Assembly (NCBI RefSeq): GCF_003217355.1
Contig: NZ_QJTK01000008.1
Location: 103,503-167,502, forward strand
Direction of reading: 5' to 3'
Source of the DNA: Rhodobacter viridis
GTDB taxonomy: Bacteria > Pseudomonadota > Alphaproteobacteria > Rhodobacterales > Rhodobacteraceae
DNA: 64,000 nt
Position 1 is the stretch's first letter. Every line of letters starts with the position of its first letter. The translations under genes were made by a program, and so were the position numbers. This document shows positions 45,645-55,913 of the stretch, piece after piece. The notes under the pieces are model-generated. The model saw only the letters and a program-made list of their open reading frames with translations. It had not been told where the DNA came from and searched no databases.

Positions 45645-48048
45645 TCAGGTACTCCAGAACGGGGTGGAATCGCCCAGCCAGAAGGGCGCGGTATCGGCAA
45701 TCCAGAAATCGGGGATCAGCGTGCCGAGAGTGGTCGCGACCCACGGACCCGCCGTCAGCCCGACGGCACGAACGCGGATCATGGTGCGGTTGGGATAGAG
45801 GATGTCGCAGGCATAGGCGGCAGAGGTCGTATCTCCAACCCGCGTCCAGGTGACGTCGCTGTCGCTCGGGTCATCGCCTTCAGCCATCTCGAGCTGGTAG
45901 CTGTCTGCGCCCGGGGCGGGCTGCCACGCGAAGACGGCTTTCGTCGCGCTGTCCGCCGAGCGGCGCCCGATGAGGCCGCGCACTACCGGCCGCGTCGCCC
46001 GTGCGGGCAGCTGTGACCAGACGACCGGCGGCGCGACAACCCCATCCTCGGCGGTGTGTACAGACGGGTCTTCAATGACCGCTTGAATGGTGTATTGCGT
46101 GAGCGATTTTGCCGAAACGTCGGCGACCTTCGCCAGCGCCGCCCAGGTCGTGCCCACCCCGAAAGAGACATGCGTTCGTTCCATGTCCGCCCCGGTCGCA
46201 AGGGCGAAGTCGGGCGCCGTCGCCAAGATCAGATGATAGGCGTCCGCTCCAGCCGTGACAGCGATGGGGCCGCACAGAGAGCCGTCCGGGCGGCGAAGGC
46301 CGAGGTAATGCACACCTGATGCCTCGAAGGTCATCGGCTCCGAAAGCGTCAACCGCCGGGTCGGCCCATCCCATGCCAGAGCTTCGGCCTGCGCCCCCCA
46401 GGCGGGCATCGAATGCTGAACCGAGATCAGCTCGCCGATCATCGGCATGCGCCCTTCCATCTCGGTATCGAAGCGCACGATGCGTCGGCGGCGCTGGTTC
46501 GCGGCTGCCAGATAAGTGCCATCCCGCACGGCCTGATCGCGGCCAGTGACGCCAAAGAGTTGCGCCTTTGCCGCCTTCGGCGCCCGGCTGCCCGGGATGC
46601 GGCAGCGCACCGTCTGCTCAGACCACGACACCGCATCGAAATAGCTCACCAGGATGGTGTCCGCGGTGTCCGCGGTCGGCATCAGATAATCGACCGAAAA
46701 AGATCCGCTCTGGATGTTGCGCTCCGAAAAATGCAGCGTCGGCACCGAGGCCAGACCATCGCGCACGGTGCGCAGGACGCCGCCCTGGACGAAACAGGCC
46801 GCGCGGCCCGCCCGGGCGATCTTCTGGATCTGGTCCCACCAGGTCCCCGGCTGGTCAAAGCGCGCATCGAAGCGATCGCCACGCGCATCCCACAGCGCGG
46901 CGAGATCCAGCAGCGCGTCCAGATCAATTTCGGCATCGGCCATGCCGGGTCCGTAGTCGGAGTTGCGGGCGGCATCGGCGATGGCCCAGGCGATCGAGCG
47001 GGTCGCGACGGGATCCGTCCATCCTGCCCCAGTCCAGACCGGCAGCTTGCGCGTCGCCAGAACCGCAATCTGCCGTGACGCCTGCATCGACAGGTTGTTC
47101 GTCGCCCGCATCCGCACGGCGATCAGGGTAACCGGGCCGAAGTTCTGCGGCTTGCGCAGGTACGCACGTAGCCCAGCAAAGAGCACGACGTGCCCGTCAG
47201 CGGAGCTGGTCGATTTGGCATCGTTGCGATACGCGCGAACGGCATACCGGCCAGGCACAACAGAGAACCGGTAAGACCGTCGGATCGAGGTATTCGTGCG
47301 GTCGGTGATCGATCTGGTTCCGAGCACATTCCATTCGCCGATCGGCTGGCCCAGATCATCGATCTGTCTGGCCTCGAATGTCACCGACAGCGATTTCGCC
47401 GCCAGCGAGCCACTGCCGCCCGCGAACAGACCGTAAGGCAACACCAAATCCACGCCAATGACGGTTGTGATCGTATCTGCTGGTGCAGCAACAAATCCGA
47501 CAGCTCCGCCCCCGAGGACAGACTTGAGCGTCAGGCTGCCCGAGGCGGAACCTGAGGTGGCCGACGTGACGGACCAGACCCAAGTTCCCGTGAAACTTTG
47601 AGAGTAGGTGTGCTCGCCGTCATACTCGGTCCATGATCCCGTCACGGTTCCGGATCCGACCCCCTCAGGCGCAGTCACGGTGATCCCCTCCGGGGCCCGC
47701 CGGTGTCGCCAAGCGCATCCCAGCAGCGGGCGCGGATAAGGGAACAAGAGCAGGACTGGCTGCCCCGTCGCGCGGCCATGCGCTGTTTCTGTGACCGTGA
47801 TCGTCGTCCCGGGTTTGACGTAGGTCCCGGACTTGGCCCCCCCCCCCCAGTTCCTGCCCGGAGACCTCATCGGACGCCACGACGGCTGTGGGGAACAGGG
47901 TGACAGTTCCGCCGGGCGGAATGATTTCGGTCTCCACCTCGGAAAATGCAGTGATCGGCGTGTCCTTGATCCGGATTTCCTCGATCGCGAACCCTCCAGC
48001 GCCGAGGCAAAGCAGCTGGTATTGAAATGGGTCGCCGTTGGATCGACG
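45645..48048 (-). pseudogene. Phage tail-tip/host-specificity (J-like) gene, frameshifted and 5'-truncated
   Basis: A long frame encodes tail-tip protein features (WAIADAARNSDYGPGMADAE, FSERNIQSGSFSVDYLMPTA, then fibronectin-like ATRPVVRGLIG... AFAWQPAPGADSYQLEMAEG). Its natural upstream continuation (PFQYQLLCLGAGGFAIEEIR) lies in another frame. The two join at a run of twelve G on the minus strand (47837-47848); eleven would restore the frame. The first part of a typical J protein is missing before about 48048. The module looks like a decayed prophage tail. Confidence 0.65.
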
Positions 48049-49212
48049 TGTGACAGATCTCCGCCACGTCGATGATCGTGCATGACAAAGCGCAGATGTT
48101 CCTCGGATGCATCCCTTTGAACCGCAGGACGACAGGGAACCCTTTTCCTGAAACAGGAAATACATTTTCAAATTTTGGCTGGACGGACATGATTTCCTCG
48201 GGAAATCTGCTGCAAGGACATTGTCCAACCTGCCCCGAAAATCGCCGCATCCTTTTCATTCACGGCTCCGTGAAGTTTTCATGGAGTTTACTCAGTAGAT
48301 ATTTTGCAATCCGCTGGCGCGGATTTCAAAATACCCGTTTGCTCAGGGGATACCCCCGAGACCCCTTCTCGCAATCCCAGACTAGCCGGAAGTGCCGCGA
48401 CCAGCATGCTGCTGGCCCGGACCCATTTTCCTGAATTGGGTTTTCCTGATTTATTTGACTGTTCGACATGGCCCGCAAACCAACTCATTCCCTTGACGTT
48501 CGACGCAGCGAAGCTTTGCGAGGAGTTTCGTCGGTGTCATTCCGCGTGCGATCGGTCACGCCGGATTTCGAGGTTTTCCACAATCGCGGAAAATCGAACG
48601 CCTGACTTTCTCAAAATGACCGGGAATCTTCGTCGGTCTGTTTGAGTTTTTCTATCGGAGCCGAGACGATGGTGGTTGAAAGCGCGGGAGCCCGTCTGCA
48701 CGCCCTTGCGATCTACGACCGACAAAATCGATGGCGAGGACGTTTCCGCGCGTCTGTTTGACGACATCCATGCGCTGGCGAACCTTTGCGCCAATGCCGT
48801 CATTCCCAAGAGTTCGTCCGCACCGATTGCTCTGGAAAGCGTTCCGGATTTCGTGCTGTCACGCGATGATGCACGGTTGCTTCCTCTGGATGGGCCGATC
48901 GGCACGGACCTGTCGTTTCTTGCGCCCGTCTCGGCACCGCTCAAGGGGCGACGGGGTGAAATGCGCCGAGCCGGAACCCAGACGAGGCTTCGGATCGACT
49001 GCACATTCCGGGGACCATCTCGCGCGATCATTTCCAGCGCGTTCAGCGCGTCACCGCCGATGGGATCGCGGCTTCGGTCCGTGCGCGGTCCTCCTCAATC
49101 GCCCCATGAAGCCGATGCCGACCCAAATCTCTGGTGGGGTCGATGCGGGCTTGCCGGAAGTGTGTGATGGTGGTGGGATGGGGAACGCCTTTTGGTTGAA
49201 TCGAGATTTCCA
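48049..49212. other. About 1.1 kb without a recognisable gene
   Basis: Between the tail-tip remnant and cas3 several frames of 60-165 codons are open on both strands, but none shows a recognisable domain, good start context or a consistent protein-like composition. The longest is a plus-strand frame, 48676-49167, starting at TTG. The stretch is lower in GC than flanking genes. It must contain the cas operon promoter near its right end, but I cannot identify one with confidence. Confidence 0.5.
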
Positions 49213-51806
<2,594 letters not shown>

Positions 51807-51830
51807 GCTGGCCCGAATTCGAGGTGACCT

Positions 51831-52529
51831 ATGGCATATGGAATTCGTTTGCACGTCTGGGGGCGCAATGGGCTTTTCACCCGCCCCGAACTCAAGGTGG
51901 AGCGCGTCACCTATGACGTGATGACGCCCTCTGCCGCGCGTGGGATCCTTGAGGCGATCCATTGGAAGCCCGCGATTTCCTGGGTGATCGACCGGATTCA
52001 TGTGCTGGAGCCGATCCGCTTTCAGCAGATCCGCCGCAACGAGGTCGGGCACAAGGCGCCTGCGGGCACGATCAAGCAGGCGATGAACCGGGGCGATCTG
52101 GGCGGGGTGCAGCTTCTGGCCGACGAGGACCGCCAGCAACGCGCCTCGACCGTGCTGGTGGCGCCCGCCTATGTGATCGAGGCGCATTTCACCCTGACCG
52201 CGAAAGCCGGGGCCGAGGACAGCGAGGGCAAGCACCTTGATATCTTCAACCGCCGCGCCGAACGGGGGCAGTGCTTTCACCAGCCCTGCCTTGGCACCCG
52301 CGAGTTTGCCGCGCATTTCGCGCTGATCGCCCCGGGTGCGGCCTTGCCACCGCGCGCCTCGCAGGCCGAGACGGCGGATCTGGGCTTTGGCACCCCGCGC
52401 GATCTGGGCCTGATGCTGTGGGACATCGACCACACGGCGCCGGGCCGCCCCTCGATGTTCTTTCGCGCCCGGCTGGTCGATGGCGTGATGGCGGTGCCCG
52501 CGCCCGGATCGGCGGAGGTGCTGCGATGA
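51831..52529 (+). CDS. cas5c: Type I-C Cas5 (Cas5d) pre-crRNA endonuclease
   Basis: A 232-aa RAMP protein. In type I-C, which lacks Cas6, Cas5 cuts the repeat and holds the crRNA 5' handle. The N terminus (IRLHVWGRNGLFTRPELKVE), the TPSAARGILEAIHWKPAISW motif and the late CFHQPCLGTREF are family hallmarks. AGGTGA lies just before the ATG. It overlaps cas8c by four bases. Confidence 0.96.
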   Translation: MAYGIRLHVWGRNGLFTRPELKVERVTYDVMTPSAARGILEAIHWKPAISWVIDRIHVLEPIRFQQIRRNEVGHKAPAGTIKQAMNRGDLGGVQLLADEDRQQRASTVLVAPAYVIEAHFTLTAKAGAEDSEGKHLDIFNRRAERGQCFHQPCLGTREFAAHFALIAPGAALPPRASQAETADLGFGTPRDLGLMLWDIDHTAPGRPSMFFRARLVDGVMAVPAPGSAEVLR

Positions 52530-54283
52530 GTATGCTTGCCTCGCTGGTGCGGGCCTATGACCGGCTGCCGTGGAAGCCGCCCTATGGTTTTGCGGTGCAG
52601 AACATCGGCTATTGCGTCGTCTTGACCCCGGATGGCGCCGTGGCCGAGGTGGTCGACCTGCGCGATACGGACAAGAAGCGCAGCCCGCGCCAGATGGCTG
52701 TCCCGGCCTGTCCCAAGCGTGCCGGTGTGACGCCGCGCCCGAATTTCCTGTGGGACAATGTCAACTACGCGCTTGGGGCCGGAACGCTGACCGACCCCGA
52801 GGACAAGCGCTTCGAGGCTTTCCGCGACAAGCATCTGGAGTTTCTTGAGGCCGTGGAGGATGCCGAGGTGCAAAGCTTCTGCGCCTTTCTTCGGAGTTGG
52901 TCCCCTGAAGCCCTGTCGCAGCATTTCGATCTGGAAATACTGCCTACTGCGGGGATCGTCTTTGCGATGGCGGGTAGCTATCGCGATCACTGCTTGCACG
53001 ATGCGCCCGCCTTGCGGTCGGTCTGGCTGAGCGAGCGCGAGCGTTGGACTGCCGTCGAGGGCAAGGCCGCGGCTGAGGCGGTCTGCCTCGTCTCGGGCAG
53101 ACGTTCGGCGATTGCGCGGACCCACCCGCCGATCAAGGGCGTCTGGGGGGCGCAGGTTGCCGGGGCGGCAATCGTGACCTTCAACTCGGATGCCTATGAA
53201 TCTTACGGCCACGAACAGGGCGACAATGCCCCGGTGTCAGAGGCCGCAGCCTTCGCCTATACCACGGCGCTCAACCGCTTTCTGGACAAGGACAGCGGCC
53301 ACCGGATCCAGATCGGCGATGCTTCGACGGTGTTCTGGGCCGATGCCGCCGAGGCCGAGGCCGCCGCCTTGGCCGAAGCATTCTTTGGCGAATTTTTCGA
53401 TGCCAGCGCATCGGAAAAGATCAACACTGACCGCATCGGTGCGCAGCTGGAGCGGATCCGGCGCGGCGAGCCGCTCTCCGAGGTTGCGCCGCAGCTCGAT
53501 CAGGGCGTGACCTTCTGCGTGCTTGGTCTTGCCCCCAATGCGGCGCGGCTTTCGGTGCGGTTCTGGTGGGAAAGCAGCTTTGGCACGCTGACGCGGCATT
53601 ACCAGCGTTTCGTTGAGGACATGCGCCTTGATCCGCCGCCGCGCGACGGCTGGCCGCCGCTCTGGCGCTATCTGGTCGAGCTGGCCGCGCAGGGCAAGCG
53701 CGAGAACGTGCCCCCCCTGATCGCGGGCGAGTGGATGCGCGCGATCCTGACCGGCACCGCCTATCCGCTGACGCTGCTCTCGACCACGCTCATGCGCATC
53801 CGGGCCGATGGCGAGATCAACGCCCTGCGCGCCGCCATGCTCAAATCCGTTCTGATCCGCAATTTCGCCAAGGAGGTTCCCGTGGCGCTTGATCCCGGAA
53901 ATACCAACAAAGGTTACATCCTCGGGCGGCTCTTCGCCGTCTATGAAGAGGTGCAGCGCGCGGCGCTGGGCGGCAATGTCAATGCCACCATCAAGGACAA
54001 GTTCTATGGCGCCGCCTCGGCTGCGCCGCAAAAGGTGTTCCGCACGCTCGATGCAGGGGCGCAGAACCATTTCGCCAAACTGCGCAAGCTCAGCCCCGGC
54101 CGGGCGGTGAATCTGGAAAAACTGCTCACCTCGATCACCGATCTGATGGAGCCGGGCAATGACCCGATCCCCGCCAGCTTGGCCAGTGCAGAACAGGCGC
54201 TGTTCGGCATCGGCTATTACCACCAGCGCAGTGATTTCTTCCGCAAGCATGACGATACGCCCATCACGGAGGCCGACCAATGA
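52526..54283 (+). CDS. cas8c: Type I-C Cascade large subunit Cas8c
   Basis: A 585-aa protein with the Csd1-type beginning LASLVRAYDRLPWKPPYGFA. Characteristic segments are PNFLWDNVNYALG, SGRRSAIARTHPPIKGVWGA, ATFNS-like IVTFNSDAYESYGHEQGDNA and the C-terminal ALDPGNTNKGYILGRLFAVY. It recognises the PAM and target DNA; an internal start within the gene may also give the small subunit Cas11, as known for type I-C. Its stop overlaps cas7c. Confidence 0.95.
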   Translation: MSMLASLVRAYDRLPWKPPYGFAVQNIGYCVVLTPDGAVAEVVDLRDTDKKRSPRQMAVPACPKRAGVTPRPNFLWDNVNYALGAGTLTDPEDKRFEAFRDKHLEFLEAVEDAEVQSFCAFLRSWSPEALSQHFDLEILPTAGIVFAMAGSYRDHCLHDAPALRSVWLSERERWTAVEGKAAAEAVCLVSGRRSAIARTHPPIKGVWGAQVAGAAIVTFNSDAYESYGHEQGDNAPVSEAAAFAYTTALNRFLDKDSGHRIQIGDASTVFWADAAEAEAAALAEAFFGEFFDASASEKINTDRIGAQLERIRRGEPLSEVAPQLDQGVTFCVLGLAPNAARLSVRFWWESSFGTLTRHYQRFVEDMRLDPPPRDGWPPLWRYLVELAAQGKRENVPPLIAGEWMRAILTGTAYPLTLLSTTLMRIRADGEINALRAAMLKSVLIRNFAKEVPVALDPGNTNKGYILGRLFAVYEEVQRAALGGNVNATIKDKFYGAASAAPQKVFRTLDAGAQNHFAKLRKLSPGRAVNLEKLLTSITDLMEPGNDPIPASLASAEQALFGIGYYHQRSDFFRKHDDTPITEADQ

Positions 54284-55245
54284 TCCCGCTTTCCCGCCGC
54301 CACGATTTCGTGCTGATCTTCGATGTCACGAACGGCAACCCGAACGGCGACCCGGATGCGGGCAACCTGCCGCGGCTTGACCCCGAAACGAACCATGGTC
54401 TGGTGTCCGACGTCAGCCTCAAGCGCAAGTTGCGCAACTATGTCGAGCTGGCTCGCACCGGTGAAGCCGGTCACCACATCTATGTGCAGGAAGGCGCGAT
54501 CCTGAACGAGAAGCACCGCGAAGCCTATGTCGCCAAACGGGCCGATGACGCCAAGGCCCTCAAGGAGGCGAAAGAGGCCAAGAAGCTCAACCCGAAAGGT
54601 GACGACGAAGCCCGCGCGCTGCGCGACTGGATGTGCGCGAATTTCTTCGATGTGCGGACCTTTGGCGCGGTGATGTCGACCGGCATCAACTGCGGTCAGG
54701 TCAAAGGGCCGGTGCAGATGACCTTCGCCCGCTCGGTCGAGCCGATCCTGCCGGTCGAAATCTCGATCACCCGCATGGCCGCCACCAACGAGGCGGAACA
54801 GAAGAAACGCGCCGAGGGCGAGGAGGGCGAGGCCCGCACCGACAACCGCACCATGGGCCGCAAGCATATCGTGCCCTACGGGCTTTACGTCGCGCATGGC
54901 TTCATCTCGGCGAAATTCGCCGAGCGCACCGGCTTTTCCGAGGCCGATCTCGATCTGCTCTTCGAGGCGCTGGCGAACATGTTCGAGCATGACCGCTCGG
55001 CGGCGCGTGGCGAGATGACGACGCGCAAGCTGATCGTCTTTGCGCATGAAAATGCGCTGGGCAATGCGCCTGCTCATGTGCTCTTTGACCGGGTCCGCAT
55101 CGGCCGCGCCGTCGATGGCGAATTCCGCGATCTGGATGACCGCGGCCTTGGCAACCTCGCGCCCGCGCGGAAGTTTGCCGACTACCGCGTCGAGATCGAC
55201 CGCGACGGCCTGCCCGCGGGCGTCGAGATCCGCGAGTTGCTCTGA
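54280..55245 (+). CDS. cas7c: Type I-C Cascade backbone subunit Cas7c
   Basis: A 321-aa Csd2-type protein. RHDFVLIFDVTNGNPNGDPD is the defining N terminus, with VSLKRKLRNYV-like SDVSLKRKLRNYVELA and FFDVRTFGAVMSTG following. It polymerises along the crRNA. The last base of the stop is the first base of an ATG that begins a short remnant matching the start of cas4, showing that cas4 once followed directly. Confidence 0.96.
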   Translation: MIPLSRRHDFVLIFDVTNGNPNGDPDAGNLPRLDPETNHGLVSDVSLKRKLRNYVELARTGEAGHHIYVQEGAILNEKHREAYVAKRADDAKALKEAKEAKKLNPKGDDEARALRDWMCANFFDVRTFGAVMSTGINCGQVKGPVQMTFARSVEPILPVEISITRMAATNEAEQKKRAEGEEGEARTDNRTMGRKHIVPYGLYVAHGFISAKFAERTGFSEADLDLLFEALANMFEHDRSAARGEMTTRKLIVFAHENALGNAPAHVLFDRVRIGRAVDGEFRDLDDRGLGNLAPARKFADYRVEIDRDGLPAGVEIRELL

Positions 55246-55290
55246 TGCCCGCGCTGCCCGCCGAGGGGGAGACGATCCCGCTCTCGGCGG
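55245..55290 (+). pseudogene. Duplicated 5' remnant of cas4
   Basis: The frame begins at the ATG overlapping the cas7c stop and encodes MPALPAEGETIPLSA, whose ETIPLSA matches residues 4-10 of the intact Cas4. Twenty-two bases (55269-55290) recur exactly at 55923-55944 inside cas4. After 55290 similarity is lost, and the frame stops at 55370. It marks the left border of the inserted module. Confidence 0.75.
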
Positions 55291-55325
55291 GGGCGCTGCC
55301 GCTGCTCTCGGATGGTGTAAGCGGA

Positions 55326-55393
55326 TGTGTCAACTTCTCTGCATGTGAGTTATCTGGCTTAGCCAGATAACTCATAAAATTTCCGTTGACACA
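55326..55393. repeat. Concentric palindrome at the head of the inserted module
   Basis: Outer arms TGTGTCAAC (55326-55334) and GTTGACACA (55385-55393) are perfect inverted repeats. Inner arms GAGTTATCTGGC (55347-55358) and GCCAGATAACTC (55362-55373) are also perfect, around TTA. Both pairs share the same centre (about 55360). A looser outward extension (GTAAGCGG at 55317; CGCT near 55399) suggests a small terminal-inverted-repeat element. The right arm contains TTGACA, and TAAAAT lies at 55375-55380, so a promoter is likely here. Confidence 0.7.
55335..55372 (+). promoter_or_regulatory. Candidate Cascade binding site (TTC motif plus partial protospacer)
   Basis: TTC (55335-55337), the usual type I-C PAM, is followed by TCTGCATGTGAGTTATCT. 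This matches the sequence directly after the solitary repeat at 55800-55830 in 15 of the first 18 positions. Mismatches are at 6, 12 and 14; positions 6 and 12 are the flipped-out bases that type I effectors ignore. The site lies over the left half of the palindrome and just upstream of TAAAAT. Binding without cleavage would repress transcription. Confidence 0.7.
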
Positions 55394-55558
55394 ATGACGC
55401 TCTCGCCTCATGGTTGATCTGCGAAACAGAAAAGGCCGGGCACGCGAATGCACCCGGCCCCTGCAAGCAAGACAGGCTTGGCTTGCGATCTAGCACATCA
55501 ACCATATCCAAGCCTGTCTCTTTTCACAACAGGGCAGTTGCCCGGAAAGGAAAACGAC
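55387..55558 (+). ncRNA. Highly structured leader or RNA in the inserted module
   Basis: About 170 bases before the DUF1508 start are unusually rich in complementary arms. ATGGTTGAT (55410) pairs with ATCAACCAT (55497), GGCCGGG (55434) with CCCGGCC (55453), and GACAGGCTTGG (55471) with CCAAGCCTGTC (55508). The first and third pairings cross, so they form a pseudoknot or alternate states. GGGC-AGTT-GCCC sits just before the ribosome binding site. A seven-codon frame (55394-55417) lies at the front. It may be a toxic RNA, a regulatory leader or both; this is inference. Confidence 0.5.
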
Positions 55559-55729
55559 ATGTTTGAGATTTTCTACACTGTTGGAAGGGGTTACTGGTGG
55601 CATCTCAAGGCCGGCAATGCTGAAGTCCTTTGCCACTCCGAAATGTATGCCTCCAAGCAGGGCGCGCAGAATGGGATCGACGCCGTCAAGCGGATCGCTC
55701 CGGGCGCTCCGGTCTATGATCGGACTTGA
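55559..55729 (+). CDS. DUF1508 (YegP-like) small protein within the cas operon
   Basis: A 56-aa protein, one complete DUF1508 unit: MFEIFYTVGRGYWWHLKAGN, then AEVLCHSEMYASKQGAQNGI and DAVKRIAPGAPVYDRT. The ribosome binding site GGAAAGG precedes the ATG at 55559. DUF1508 proteins are small beta-alpha proteins without known biochemical role, common on chromosomes but not part of type I-C systems. It lies between a candidate Cascade-repressed promoter and a crRNA-like gene, so it may be the regulated product. Function unknown. Confidence 0.85.
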   Translation: MFEIFYTVGRGYWWHLKAGNAEVLCHSEMYASKQGAQNGIDAVKRIAPGAPVYDRT

Positions 55730-55735
55730 TGGCTT

Positions 55736-55758
55736 CGGAGGTTTTGCCGCCTCCGTTT
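55736..55758 (+). terminator. Terminator-like hairpin after DUF1508 gene
   Basis: CGGAGG (55736-55741) and CCTCCG (55750-55755) form a stem with an eight-base loop followed by TTT, seven bases after the stop codon. Confidence 0.55.
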
Positions 55759-55773
55759 CCCCCTGAAGCCTTG

Positions 55774-55797
55774 CGTCCGCGACCCGTGTCGCGGACG
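55774..55797. other. Strong hairpin directly before the solitary repeat
   Basis: CGTCCGCGAC (55774-55783) and GTCGCGGACG (55788-55797) pair perfectly around CCGT. No T run follows. It may insulate the crRNA-like RNA from upstream transcription or be a processing site. Confidence 0.55.
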
Positions 55798-55799
55798 TT

Positions 55800-55888
55800 G
55801 TCGTCTCCCGAGCGAGACGTGGATAGAAACTCTGCTTGTGATTGATCTTGGCTTTAGCCAGTGAGGTCGGTCTGTTAGACTGGCCTCA
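55800..55888 (+). ncRNA. Solitary CRISPR-like repeat with pseudo-spacer (crRNA-like regulator candidate)
   Basis: Bases 55800-55830 (31 nt) mirror the 32-nt array repeat: they start GTCG and end GTGGATAGAAAC, against GTGGATCGAAAC. The stem is kept although two C-G pairs became T-A pairs (positions 5/18 and 7/16), a compensatory change. The following ~31 bases act as spacer and match 55338 beside TTC. Then a twelve-pair hairpin (55862-55888, loop GTT) stands where the next repeat stem would be. This resembles a mature type I-C crRNA. Similar RNAs are CreA, CreR and phage Racr elements. Confidence 0.7.
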
Positions 55889-55913
55889 TTCTGGTTAGCG
55901 GATCGAAGGCATC

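Noticed and set aside
42159..48083. The Rhodobacter gene transfer agent cluster
   Set aside because: Only tail-tip and fibre-like genes are present, they are frameshifted, and the expected head and packaging genes are absent.
41292..49212. Defined prophage boundaries (attL/attR) using tRNA-Ser
   Set aside because: I looked for a second copy of the tRNA 3' end to the right and did not see one in the window, so no attachment site is claimed.
55448..55558. N-terminal extension of the DUF1508 protein beginning MHPAPASKTG
   Set aside because: The DUF1508 domain starts exactly at the ATG at 55559, which has a good ribosome binding site; the extension overlaps RNA stems.
55774..55797. The hairpin before the solitary repeat as a second degenerate CRISPR repeat
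   Set aside because: It lacks the GTGGATNGAAAC 3' end and its stem sequence is unlike the repeat.
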